From NCBI GenBank assembly GCA_025362735.1, contig JANYFL010000005.1:1-64000 (forward strand): a DNA stretch of 64,000 nucleotides, given 5' to 3'. A program made the position numbers and the translations under genes. Source of the DNA: Betaproteobacteria bacterium. Its GTDB lineage: Bacteria; Pseudomonadota; Gammaproteobacteria; Burkholderiales; Burkholderiaceae_D. Below, in pieces: positions 18,503 through 27,047 of the stretch (position 1 is the stretch's first letter; each line of letters opens with the position of its first letter). Under the pieces are notes generated by a model, which was given only the letters and a program-made list of their open reading frames with translations, was not told the origin of the DNA and made no database searches.

Positions 18503-20119
18503 TTAGGCCACACGCTTGCGCAATTCGAACTTTTGAATTTTGCCGGTTGAGGTTTTAGGCAAGACACCGAAGACAACGGTGCGCGGCACCTTGAATCCTG
18601 CCAAATGCTTTTTGCAATGCGCGATGATTTCGGCGTCAGTAACCGTGGCCTCCGATTTGATTTCAACGAAAGCACAAGGCGTCTCGCCCCATTTGACATC
18701 CGGCTTGGCAACGACCGCAGCCGCAAGAACAGCGGGATGACGATAGAGCACATCCTCAACTTCGATGCTCGAAATATTTTCGCCACCGGAGATGATGATG
18801 TCCTTGCTGCGGTCCTTGATCTTCACATAGCCATCAGGATAGATAACCGCTAGATCGCCGGTATGGAACCAGCCTCCGGAAAAAGCTTCCTGCGTCGCCT
18901 TATCGTTTTTCAAGTAACCCTTCATCGTGATGTTGCCGCGAAACATGATTTCACCCATCGTCTCGCCATCGCACGGGACCGGCTGCATGGTTTCAGGATT
19001 CAACACGGTAACGGCCTGCTGCAAGTGATAACGCACGCCTTGACGCGCATTCAACCGTGCCCGCTCACCAATATCAAGCTCGTTCCATTCATCGTGCTTC
19101 GCGCAGACTGCTGCGGGCCCATAGACCTCAGTCAGCCCGTAGACGTGGGTCAAATCAAAACCCAGTCCTTCCATTCCTTCGATCATCGCGGCGGGCGGAG
19201 CGGCTCCGGCCACCATGGCCTTGACGCTGTGATTGATTCCTTTTTTGAGTTCTGCCGGAGCATTCACCAGCATGCTTTGCACAATCGGTGCGCCGCAGTA
19301 ATGCGTCACTTTTTCTTTCCGGATCAGATCGAAAATCGTTTGCGCTTCGACTTTGCGAAGACAGATATTGACTCCGGCCCGGGCGGCTAGCGTCCATGGA
19401 AAACACCAGCCGTTGCAGTGGAACATCGGCAACGTCCACAAGTAGATCGGGTGCCTGGGCATATCCCATTCGAGGATATTGCTGATCGCGTTGGTATAGG
19501 CGCCGCGATGGTGATACACAACGCCTTTCGGATTGCCGGTCGTACCCGATGTGTAATTCAGGCAGATGGCCTGCCATTCATCATCGGGCATTTTCCAGGC
19601 GAAGTCCGGATCGGCCTGGGCCAGCATCGTTTCATAGTCGATTTCGCCGATGGATTCGCCGCCGCCCGTGTATTCAGGATCATCGACATCAATGACGATG
19701 AATTTTCGACCCGACTTGGCGATGGCATTACGCATCACCACAGAAAATTCCCGATCCACGATCACTACCTTGCTTTCACTATGGTCGAGCATGAACGCCA
19801 GTGCATCCGCATCAAGCCGGGTATTCAAGGCATTGAGTACGGCACCGGACATCGGCACACCAAAATGCGCCTCCACCATCGGTGGGGTATTGGGCAACAT
19901 CACAGCAACGGTATCGCCCAGACCAATGCCCCGTTTTTCCAACGCAGACGCAAGCCGACGAGCACGCTGATAAGTTTGGGCCCATGTCCGCCGTACCGAG
20001 CCGTGTACTACGGCGAGCTTGTCGGGATAGACCGCAGCGGTGCGCTCGATAAACGAGAGTGGTGTTTGCGGAGTGAAATTGGCAGCCTGTTTGCCAAGGC
20101 CTTGTTCGTATATCGTCAC
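18503..20119 (-). CDS. Acyl-CoA synthetase (AMP-dependent ligase)
   Basis: 538 residues from a GTG at 20119, preceded by GGTGGAG six bases upstream; the ATG at 20182 would add 21 residues with no ribosome site. ANL-superfamily signatures: LNYTSGTTGNPKGVVYHH (P-loop), GLTEVYGP, GWFHTGDLAVIYPDGYVKIKDRSKDIIISGGENIS, and the catalytic lysine region PKTSTGKIQKFELRK at the C-terminus. Overall it looks like the medium-chain/methylmercaptopropionate (DmdB-like) subgroup. It would activate the acid released by ring opening in this cluster; that link is inference from position. Confidence 0.9.
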   Translation of the reverse strand: MTIYEQGLGKQAANFTPQTPLSFIERTAAVYPDKLAVVHGSVRRTWAQTYQRARRLASALEKRGIGLGDTVAVMLPNTPPMVEAHFGVPMSGAVLNALNTRLDADALAFMLDHSESKVVIVDREFSVVMRNAIAKSGRKFIVIDVDDPEYTGGGESIGEIDYETMLAQADPDFAWKMPDDEWQAICLNYTSGTTGNPKGVVYHHRGAYTNAISNILEWDMPRHPIYLWTLPMFHCNGWCFPWTLAARAGVNICLRKVEAQTIFDLIRKEKVTHYCGAPIVQSMLVNAPAELKKGINHSVKAMVAGAAPPAAMIEGMEGLGFDLTHVYGLTEVYGPAAVCAKHDEWNELDIGERARLNARQGVRYHLQQAVTVLNPETMQPVPCDGETMGEIMFRGNITMKGYLKNDKATQEAFSGGWFHTGDLAVIYPDGYVKIKDRSKDIIISGGENISSIEVEDVLYRHPAVLAAAVVAKPDVKWGETPCAFVEIKSEATVTDAEIIAHCKKHLAGFKVPRTVVFGVLPKTSTGKIQKFELRKRVA

Positions 20120-20189
20120 GCTACGTCTCCACCCTTTTATCTCAGTTCTTGTATCTGCATCGACCGTGCATCCAAAGGGCAATGCCCCG

Positions 20190-20747
20190 TCACTCCTGTT
20201 TTGGAAGCCTGTGATATTCGACGAGTTCGATCATATTGCCGTCCGGATCTTCAATGATGGCGAAGCTATTGGACATTTTGGGCGTATCACTGCGCATTAG
20301 CGGCAACACGATTTTTCCACCCATCGGAACGACACGCGCGACGATTGCAGCCAGGTCTTTCACCACCAGATTGATGGCACTGGAACCGTTGCCCCGAGGA
20401 TTAGGTGGGCCGTTACGGTATTTGATACTGATTCCCGGCATCGTCGGATTGTCGTCAAATCCGACAATGATCTCAAAGTGTTTTTTATCGGGGATTGCGC
20501 GTCCGCGTTCGCGCATTCCCAATACATCGGTATAAAACGCAAACGCCCGATCCACATCCGAGACAACAACCACAACAAAATTGAAATGAGTCGCCGCAGT
20601 TCGAGGCAGCGTATCCACCGGCACTGCTGTTTTGTTCAGAACGTTAGCATTACTGGCTTCAGAGTGGGCCACACTACTCATACCGGATAGTGCGAGCGCC
20701 AATGTAAATGCAAACGTCAATGCGACCCTGTTTTTTGTCTTTGTCAT
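20190..20747 (-). CDS. Exported VOC (glyoxalase/dioxygenase-fold) protein
   Basis: 185 residues from ATG 20747, with AGAGG upstream and a signal peptide MTKTKNRVALTFAFTLALAL. The VOC domain begins HFNFVVVVVSDVDRAFAFYTDVLGM and ends IIEDPDGNMIELVEYHR, with His and Glu at the usual metal-ligand positions. A periplasmic location is unusual for glyoxalase-type enzymes. Last gene of the accessory cluster before the integrated element. 20748-20973 shows no gene. Confidence 0.82.
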   Translation of the reverse strand: MTKTKNRVALTFAFTLALALSGMSSVAHSEASNANVLNKTAVPVDTLPRTAATHFNFVVVVVSDVDRAFAFYTDVLGMRERGRAIPDKKHFEIIVGFDDNPTMPGISIKYRNGPPNPRGNGSSAINLVVKDLAAIVARVVPMGGKIVLPLMRSDTPKMSNSFAIIEDPDGNMIELVEYHRLPKQE

Positions 20748-20973
20748 GCTTTGCCTCTTGATTGTATGAATGAACCGCGGGTGTCGGCTCATGGTCGCAT
20801 GCGTTCAATTTTGACGCAATAGTGGGTCGCGACCGGGCTGGCTATCAACATCCGGATGCCAGCCGTTCACTCGTTGAATCAAGAAACAATAAAAGTCGGG
20901 AAACAGTATTGGGCAGCTTCGAATATTGCCTGCACAACAAATCCTGCCAGTTTCAACTGGATGTGTTGTGAGA

Positions 20974-20986
20974 GGGGACGGGAATC
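20974..20986. repeat. Putative left attachment site
   Basis: GGGGACGGGAATC, identical to 32692-32704 inside tRNA-Cys. Identity stops at 13 bases; the preceding bases (TGTGAGA against TGGAGGC) agree only in part, so the original tRNA 3' end has drifted or the crossover core is short. Confidence 0.55.
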
Positions 20987-21038
20987 ACATATCAGCCTGT
21001 AACCCGCATGAATGCTACTTCTAAGTCAATTCGATTTG

Positions 21039-21062
21039 AAAAGTACCGTCAAAAGTACCGTC
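21039..21062. repeat. Two direct repeats, possible integrase arm sites
   Basis: AAAAGTACCGTC occurs twice head to tail, 50 bases inside the left attachment site. The core AAAGTACC reappears at 32561-32568 close to the right end, fitting arm-type integrase binding sites. Confidence 0.5.
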
Positions 21063-21130
21063 ATTTTTCAAAGCGTCTCTGCTGTTGCAGCTTTGATACG
21101 TCTTGAATAACTATGACATGGCATGCCTCG

Positions 21131-21168
21131 CGCACGCACGCGGAACGTTCGCACGCACGCGGAACGTT
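21131..21168. repeat. Perfect tandem repeat, 2 x 19 bases
   Basis: CGCACGCACGCGGAACGTT is repeated exactly at 21131-21149 and 21150-21168. It lies in the gene-free left end of the island (20987-21501). Open frames crossing it have no protein-like composition. Its function is unknown; a recombination or replication-protein binding site is possible. Confidence 0.7.
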
Positions 21169-21501
21169 TTGTAATCCATGAAATGATCGAGACGAACCGA
21201 AATAGAAGTGTCAGCTTTGATCGCGGCTTTCGCGCTAACTTCCGCACTAACCTCAACCCCGCTAAAGGGTGCGTACCTCAATGCGTACCAAGTCTTTATG
21301 TACCGACCCTCTGGATTCGTGGTTCTGCATTAGACATGTCGGCTAGCCTATACTTTGGTCTCTGCTTTGGCCCTGAGCGATGGGGGCAACCTGACCGGAT
21401 TCACCATCAGGATTGCCAGCGTATAGGGCCTGTTGTCCGGCGACAGGAGATGCGGGTTCGCTCCCATCCCAAAGCAGTTTCATCCTCTCTCCACCGTTTC
21501 T

Positions 21502-21810
21502 TCAATTCTCCCAGTCCAGCAATGATTTGGGGTTGTATTCAATCGATACACTCCCGAAAAATCTATCTGGGTCTAGGTTGCCTTCGACTCGACCCTCGAT
21601 ACTGACGCACTGCCCATACTTAACAGCGCGCTGGTAGCCGTCCAGATCGACAATTTCATGGACGTTCTGCTTGCATGAATCGCAATATCTACTGTTTTCA
21701 TCGTCAGTGACTTGCAGTTCGCTCCATTGTTTGCGGCATTGATAGACCGGCACCACCCTCGCGCTGGCTCCGGTTCCGATAATGATATTGATTGGATTTT
21801 TATCGGTCAT
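21502..21810 (-). CDS. Small CxxC protein, function unknown
   Basis: 102 residues from ATG 21810 (MTDKNPINIIIGTG). A TTG at 21843 with GGAG five bases before it is an alternative start. It has one CxxC pair in RYCDSCKQNVHEIVDLD and further cysteines in VYQCRKQW and KYGQCVSI, suggesting a small zinc-binding or redox domain. The pattern W-x-L ... RYCDSCKQNVHEI recurs in uncharacterised small bacterial proteins. First gene at the left end of the island. Confidence 0.6.
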   Translation of the reverse strand: MTDKNPINIIIGTGASARVVPVYQCRKQWSELQVTDDENSRYCDSCKQNVHEIVDLDGYQRAVKYGQCVSIEGRVEGNLDPDRFFGSVSIEYNPKSLLDWEN

Positions 21811-21870
21811 GTCGTTGCTATAGGTTGCCAAAATATTCTTCAATCAGACTCCACAATATCTTGCTTTATT

Positions 21871-22098
21871 TTAGTCGGTTGGCCTTAATGCCACGAGCAA
21901 TTTCTGACCTAAGCTGCCCCAGTCCGTTATCTGCTGATTGTCTTCTATCGCCTGACGAATCGCGTCCTCCAGCAACGAGTTCTGTCCGGTATCCGCCGCC
22001 AGCTTGCCGAGTGACAACGGTACGTGCTCCCCGAACTTTTTGAAATACAAACTCGGTGGGGTTGATTCCAGATGCTTGAGATAATCCAAATAGGTCAT
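21871..22098 (-). CDS. Small hypothetical protein
   Basis: 75 residues, mostly helical by eye, MTYLDYLKHLESTPPSLYFK at the start, no recognised motif. Same strand as its neighbours, 60 bases before the CxxC gene. Composition is protein-like (balanced charge, few rare residues). No function can be given. Confidence 0.55.
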   Translation of the reverse strand: MTYLDYLKHLESTPPSLYFKKFGEHVPLSLGKLAADTGQNSLLEDAIRQAIEDNQQITDWGSLGQKLLVALRPTD

Positions 22099-22264
22099 AA
22101 AGTGCTCTGCTGTACCTCGCTTAATGATGCCCCGATGTTTTACATCCAGTCAGTTGAGTTCTTTACCACCTTCTGATCGAACGGGCTAGGCTTGATCTTC
22201 AGTCCTGAACATCTACGGTTTAGTGCGCACTTCACTGCGCACCACCTTTCTGCGCAAAATTCCC

Positions 22265-23914
22265 TCAGCCCCATGCCGGAAATCCTTCTTTCAAGATCGT
22301 TGCCCGAATTGCTTCAGTCAATCGCACCCCATGCACGTCATAAAGCTGTTCGTGCGCAGCGTCAGGCATCAACTGCCGCGCATCTTCGAGCGTTACCTCA
22401 ATTCCCAAGAGATTTCCTTGGCGGTCAAAAACTTCATAGCCCCTTTCTGAACGCTTGATACTAAAGTTGGTTGGTACAAATACCTCCACCATTTCGCATT
22501 GAATTCCTAATGGTTGGACGATCCGATTCACGTCACGCGGCAAGGTGCGGTCATAGAGAGCCATCAACCCTTCCTTTCCCAAGCCTTTATATCGCGCTAC
22601 TTGATGCCTTCCCTGTGTCCAGGCGAGCGCATCCAGGCCACGATGCGCTGCATGAAGCAACATCAGCTTCATAACTAAGCTTGACCATTCTCTGAAAAAA
22701 GGCGGGCGTTCCCCGGTGGTCGAATCAGATCCTCTAGCCCAGTCACTTTGCACTTCATGCAGGAACAATACCCGTTCGCCGTCGCGACCTTCCCTAACGT
22801 CACAGCGAATATGCGCCAGAATATTCCGCAACGGATAGTGACTTGAAAAAAAACTTTGTGAAAAATGAGGCAATGTCACCAGCCATTCTCGATAATCCTC
22901 GCCACCCGTCCAGGCATAGCCAGACCATTGGCCCGAATCATTGCGTTTTGGGAAGTGCCGCTCTGCATGGCGCATCGCTAATTCTGCCGCCGACTGCGGC
23001 GCATCGACTGATTGGGGACGATGGGCATCGGCAATGACCTGGCCGTCATGCGTCACCGCTTGCCAGTGCACCTCTCTGCCCCACAAGCTTTCATGTTCGA
23101 CCTGCTCGACACGATAGCCCAGCACGCGGTCACACATTTTGACGGTTCGAATCTGACCAATTTGAGGTCTGCCGTACTTTTTAGTCTTGAGTCCCGTCTT
23201 GGCCGGTGGGCGACCAAACTGTAGTTGTGCAGATGCGAGATTAATAACCGGAATAATACTGAGCCGTAACGCATCAAAGGACAAACTATCAGCCAGCATG
23301 CCACCCGATAACTGCAAGCCCTCATCCACTTGAAGCACTAATGCTTCGCACAAGCCTGAACGCTCGATTTCATCTGCACGTATTCCTTTTTTCGGAAAGT
23401 TATTGATGGTTGCAAGCCATTGTGCTGCTGTCGCTTTGGCTTTCGTCATCTGGTTCAAGTGAGACTTGAGGGTGCTGTGAAGATACGGCACACCCAACAA
23501 TTCTTCTGAATTCGACAAATGCAAAAAAGGCAACGACCCGTTGCGGATGATCTTGCGGCGTGAGCAAATATAGAGATGTAATGCCAATTCTTTTACCAGC
23601 GATCCGGTCGCTTCCTCTTCAGCCAAGCGGAGCAACTTTGTCCGGTCTTCCTGGCTGAGGTTTTCTGAAAAATAATGTCCGGTTTTAAGCTGTGCCAGTG
23701 TGAAGCCTAACAACCGAAATGAATCCCACCCAAATCGAATGACATCGATGAAAGTTTCCGCATCTTTATTATCGAGGCATGCGCTCAAACTTTCTTTGAA
23801 AACCTTGACCTGACCTAATTCGGTGTGTTCCCACACCCGGCGTGCAGAAAGTCCAAATGGACTTTGTGGAAAGCCCATTTCGAGCCAATCCGGGGTATCG
23901 GATGCGACAGGCAT
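22265..23914 (-). CDS. Stand-alone protein with a phage polyvalent-protein (LPD-like) domain
   Basis: 549 residues. The C-terminal third contains GGEDYREWLVTLPHF, LRNILAHIRCDVREGRDGER, VLFLHEVQSDWARG, then WSSLVMKLMLLHAAHRGLD and ALAWTQGRHQVARY. This ordered set (REWLLTLP, NxLAHxR, VLFxxExQSDW, AWTTGxxQxxRY) is what I know from the large polyvalent proteins of phages and conjugative elements, where it is one domain in a very long polypeptide. Here it is at the end of a 549-residue protein whose first 300 residues I do not recognise. The biochemical role of the domain is unknown; delivery into a recipient with DNA has been proposed for polyvalent proteins. Confidence 0.65.
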   Translation of the reverse strand: MPVASDTPDWLEMGFPQSPFGLSARRVWEHTELGQVKVFKESLSACLDNKDAETFIDVIRFGWDSFRLLGFTLAQLKTGHYFSENLSQEDRTKLLRLAEEEATGSLVKELALHLYICSRRKIIRNGSLPFLHLSNSEELLGVPYLHSTLKSHLNQMTKAKATAAQWLATINNFPKKGIRADEIERSGLCEALVLQVDEGLQLSGGMLADSLSFDALRLSIIPVINLASAQLQFGRPPAKTGLKTKKYGRPQIGQIRTVKMCDRVLGYRVEQVEHESLWGREVHWQAVTHDGQVIADAHRPQSVDAPQSAAELAMRHAERHFPKRNDSGQWSGYAWTGGEDYREWLVTLPHFSQSFFSSHYPLRNILAHIRCDVREGRDGERVLFLHEVQSDWARGSDSTTGERPPFFREWSSLVMKLMLLHAAHRGLDALAWTQGRHQVARYKGLGKEGLMALYDRTLPRDVNRIVQPLGIQCEMVEVFVPTNFSIKRSERGYEVFDRQGNLLGIEVTLEDARQLMPDAAHEQLYDVHGVRLTEAIRATILKEGFPAWG

Positions 23915-23989
23915 GAATCGTCAAAATTTAAGAGAAAAAGACCCTGCAGGGCAATCTGGGAAGCCGGAAACCCGGACTCTACCCAGCCG

Positions 23990-24665
23990 TTTACAGGGGC
24001 TTTTTCGAACAGTCACGAGGGGACAAACAAAGAGCCCGGAGAGGTACGACCCAGGGGCTTCAATTGCCCAAGCGTGGTTCACCTCAACAAGGCTCATGGA
24101 GAATATATCCCAAGCTGCTGGGCTGTTCAATCCTAAAATGCAGGAGCAGTTCCAATAGCGAGGGTCTTGCATCGAACCAAAAGCAAAAGCCCCAGTTCGC
24201 CCTTGTCCAGAGGGCTCCAATTGCCCAAGGAGAGTGTACGAAGCCGAGGCTTTGGTGAAATGATACTCCTTGACCTTTCCTACTTACAAAAACAAAACGC
24301 TACTTTGGGAATGGGCGCAGTCCAGTCAAATATCGGAATCTCCGACTTCCCCTAGCGCGGTCACGGGCCAAAGCAGCGAAAAAATAGTATAGATGACATT
24401 CGGGATAGAGGGGCAGCAACTTGCAACCAGTTTGGACTATATGGGATGAGAACCCAGTTGTATACTTCAATTTGACCCCGCGCTCGGTGTCGGGCCACCT
24501 TCTTTGGGAAGGTCAGGTTTTGCCTCGATGTCTGCGGGGTTTATTCGTCTTGACGAAGGCAAAAAATTTCCACATAGTCCAATTGGCCCCGCCGTTCGGT
24601 CGCCGCCCCTTCTTTGGGAAGGTGTGCATCAGCGCCGTGCGTTACGGGGCCAAACTTCCGCTGAG
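23990..24665. repeat. Tract of diverged hairpin-forming repeats, gene-free
   Basis: The 755 bases between two minus-strand genes hold two pairs of related units. Units at about 24050 and 24206 share GGGCTYCAATTGCCCAAG, each flanked by an AGCCC/GGGCT-type stem. Units at about 24470-24540 and 24583-24652 share the hairpin CCTTCTTTGGGAAGG (24498-24512, 24608-24622), each inside an outer stem whose sequence differs but still pairs: ACCCCGC/GCGGGGT in one, TTGGCCCCG/CGGGGCCAA in the other. Paired change points to selection on structure. Possible roles are a non-coding RNA, a packaging (cos-like) signal or an origin. Small open frames here lack support. Confidence 0.55.
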
Positions 24666-24669
24666 CCGC

Positions 24670-24897
24670 TTACAGTCGTTCCAGCCTTTTCCGTTGCTCC
24701 CGCAAGAAATTGTTCACGGCTCTAAGTGTCATCTGGAACTTCAACCATTGATCCCCTTTCCCTTTGTCAGAATTGCGTGAAGCAGTGGCCCTACCTTGCG
24801 CGCTTTTTGGCCCGGTGGACTGGTTCCACGGCTTCCATTTCTGGATCGCTTCGCTTTGCCGCTGTCGTTGTTCCGGTGTCCAGTTGCGTGCTGCCAT
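24670..24897 (-). CDS. Phage-type small basic protein
   Basis: 75 residues: MAARNWTPEQRQRQSEAIQK followed by WKPWNQSTGPKSAQGRATAS. The W-TPEQR ... WKPW-STGPK-xxGxA-S-N pattern is common in small proteins of prophages and islands. Highly basic with a C-terminal helix, so it could bind nucleic acid. It overlaps the preceding gene by about 100 bases in another frame and is the last gene of the coupled replication operon. Confidence 0.65.
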   Translation of the reverse strand: MAARNWTPEQRQRQSEAIQKWKPWNQSTGPKSAQGRATASRNSDKGKGDQWLKFQMTLRAVNNFLREQRKRLERL

Positions 24898-25450
24898 GGC
24901 TTTGATCCTCTAATAGTTCGTTTTGCTGCGTTTTGATTTCTCTCGCGTGCGCGGATAGTTCCCCCGGAGTACCGTTGTTCACCTGTTGCGGCCCGTGGGC
25001 GATATTGGCCTGCTTCACATAGGCCACTTGCCGGGGAAATTTCAGATCAACCAGTGCCGATATGGTGGCTCTGCTTTGGGCCTGTGCTTTCAAGGCCAGC
25101 CCCAGATAGGTTTCATAATGCTTAAGGTATTCCTGTGTAACCGCCCTACGCGCCAGACTGGTGAAAATGGTTTGCAGTGCTGTGGCCTGACAGATCAGCA
25201 TGGCCTCCAGGCCAGACAAGTCACCCACTTTCGCTTTGTCGGTGGAATCTTGTAACGATTCCATCAGCGCCATGAAATTCAGTTCATCGCCCAAGATGTT
25301 GCGTTGAAAAGCATCCACCACAAGCGCCGCATTGAACGCAGGCAAAACTGCTGCATCTGCCCGCACTTTTAGCTCGGTCTGACCAGGCGAAACATTCAGT
25401 TTTAGTGCCTTGGAATCCGATACGGTCGCTTTATCTTTTGCCTTACTCAC
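24791..25450 (-). CDS. Phage/island protein of unknown function
   Basis: 219 residues from a GTG at 25450 that shares its bases with the TGA of the preceding gene (GTGA overlap) and has GGGAG eight bases upstream. The segment QTIFTSLARRAVTQEYLKHY ... LALKAQAQSRATISAL ... KQANIAHGPQQVNNG is a recurrent prophage-island signature I have seen near replication or terminase-like genes. A small-terminase-like role is conceivable but not shown. No DNA-binding motif is evident. Confidence 0.65.
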   Translation of the reverse strand: MSKAKDKATVSDSKALKLNVSPGQTELKVRADAAVLPAFNAALVVDAFQRNILGDELNFMALMESLQDSTDKAKVGDLSGLEAMLICQATALQTIFTSLARRAVTQEYLKHYETYLGLALKAQAQSRATISALVDLKFPRQVAYVKQANIAHGPQQVNNGTPGELSAHAREIKTQQNELLEDQSHGSTQLDTGTTTAAKRSDPEMEAVEPVHRAKKRAR

Positions 25451-25830
25451 GCTTGATTCTCCCAATACGTTCCGGCTTCGGTCTTGGCTACCTGTTTGCG
25501 GAAATACTCCAGTTCGGTTTTGAGACGGGCTGGTGCTATGCGCTTGCGCGTGTCCAGCATGCGGTTTCTGGCGGTATCCGAGAACTTGGCCAGGGTACAG
25601 AGGCGGCAGATCAGGCCATCAAGCTCTGCTGCATCGGTTAGCCATTGGATACTTTCCTGGACATCTGGATCGGCCAGAGCGGCCAGCAATTCGACCTTGT
25701 GAAACTTCAGACGTGCCGTCAGTTCCGGCGTCATCTTATCCGCCGGGGCGCGGTATTTCAGTTGCCCACCATCCGCTTCCAGCTTCACGCCGATGCCTCG
25801 TAGCTCAATCAATAAAGCCGTTGCACTCAT
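25447..25830 (-). CDS. TubC_N-like docking-domain protein
   Basis: 127 residues. The first 50 (LLIELRGIGVKLEADGGQLK ... LTARLKFHKVELLAAL) look like the TubC N-terminal docking fold, which on mobile elements often accompanies replication proteins. It starts by an ATGA overlap with the RepA-like gene, so translation is coupled. The remainder (LDGLICRLCTLAKFSD) has a Cys pair but no known motif. Confidence 0.65.
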   Translation of the reverse strand: MSATALLIELRGIGVKLEADGGQLKYRAPADKMTPELTARLKFHKVELLAALADPDVQESIQWLTDAAELDGLICRLCTLAKFSDTARNRMLDTRKRIAPARLKTELEYFRKQVAKTEAGTYWENQA

Positions 25831-27047
25831 ATCGTCCCCTCGATTTCTTCAACGCCTGCAAGGGCGTCTGGGGCGTTTTCAGCATCAACTTGTTCATGTT
25901 GCTCAACTTGCTCAACGTTTGAATGTTGAGCATCTTGAGCAAGTTGATTGAACCCCTTGGGTAAATTCCAGTACCAGACCCCTCCGATCCCCTTGGACTT
26001 GATAACTTTCATGGCGTCCGCAGCACGCCTTACCGATGCCCACGAAACGCCTGCATTGGCCGCTTCCTCCTTCACGGCCTTTGAGGGCGTCAGTCCATCG
26101 GCCAGCACTTGTCGAACAAAGTCAGTCGCTGCATCGACCGCACTTTTTTCCTTAGATTCACCGTCCTGACCATCAGGCTCAGCCAGCAACTCCCGCGCCG
26201 TTCCTGCCACGGCTTGACCCCACATAATCCGGCTGGCTTGAATGCCAGGTAGTGCTTCCAACTGTTCAATGTGATATTCAAAACCGCCATCATCCGGCCC
26301 GATGTTGGACTTGCCACGCGCCAGAATTCGCCGGTCTTGTCCATCTTCACTGTGTACTTTGGCAGCCACCAGAACGACCCGCGCTACCGCCGTGAAAGCA
26401 ATCGAACCAACCACCCGCGAAGCCGGATCATTGCCCGCACCGCCCTTGCTGAAATGACTGATCCCCAATACCGCTGCATCTAAACGACTGGCCAGATCAA
26501 CCAGCGGTTGCATGGCGCGTCTGACTTCAGTGTTTTTGTGACTATCCCCTGCAACAGCAGAAACGACCGGGTCAACAACCAGCAGACTTGCACCGCCGAC
26601 CTTGATTGCTTGTACCTCCAACGCGGCCATGTCTCTCGCCGGATCAAACGATTGCACTTCACCGTCGATACGTGTGCCGTTCACGAAATAGCAACGTGTC
26701 CGGTCTGCACCAGCGGCCAGCAAACGGGGGAGCAGCGTATCGGCTGGATCGTCTTCACCGCTCCAGATCAGCACGTTCCCCGGTGCGCAGCGTGAGCCAT
26801 CCGGCCAGCGTCCACCGATGGTCACGGTTGCCGCCATGGCAATGGCAATCGTGGTTTTGCCCTGCCCCGGCGCGCCCGCAAGAATGTGCAGCTTGCCTAG
26901 TGCCAGCCAGTCCGGCCACAACCAACGAACAGGCTCTGGCGTCAATTCAGAGCCGTTAATCAGAACCACGCCATCGCTCCTGGCAATCGCACCATCCAGC
27001 GCCGCAGCGCCGCGTTCCACTCCTGACCAATCCGGTTCATGCGCCAT
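25827..27047 (-). CDS. RepA/DnaB-like replicative ATPase (AAA_25 type)
   Basis: 406 residues from ATG 27047 with AAAGGA upstream; a frame start at 27104 is less likely. RecA-fold ATPase: Walker A GAPGQGKTTIA, Walker B-type SLLVVDPVVSA, and the ISHFSKG motif after it, followed by a C-terminal wing (DFVRQVLADGLTPSKAVKEE) like a helix-turn-helix. This is the helicase of RepA-type plasmids and P4-like elements. It overlaps the primase gene by 11 bases. Together with that gene it gives the element autonomous replication potential. Confidence 0.85.
   Translation of the reverse strand: MAHEPDWSGVERGAAALDGAIARSDGVVLINGSELTPEPVRWLWPDWLALGKLHILAGAPGQGKTTIAIAMAATVTIGGRWPDGSRCAPGNVLIWSGEDDPADTLLPRLLAAGADRTRCYFVNGTRIDGEVQSFDPARDMAALEVQAIKVGGASLLVVDPVVSAVAGDSHKNTEVRRAMQPLVDLASRLDAAVLGISHFSKGGAGNDPASRVVGSIAFTAVARVVLVAAKVHSEDGQDRRILARGKSNIGPDDGGFEYHIEQLEALPGIQASRIMWGQAVAGTARELLAEPDGQDGESKEKSAVDAATDFVRQVLADGLTPSKAVKEEAANAGVSWASVRRAADAMKVIKSKGIGGVWYWNLPKGFNQLAQDAQHSNVEQVEQHEQVDAENAPDALAGVEEIEGTI

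Noticed and set aside
21123-21605. 160-residue open frame at the island's left end
   Set aside because: It runs across the 19-base tandem repeats and attachment-flank DNA and has arginine-rich, non-protein-like composition.
23921-24220. 99-residue open frame upstream of the polyvalent-domain gene
   Set aside because: It overlaps the structured repeats, and its repeated peptide likeness is explained by the repeats themselves.
24480-24660. CRISPR array or retron
   Set aside because: Only two units per repeat type, diverged, without regular spacers, Cas genes or a reverse transcriptase.
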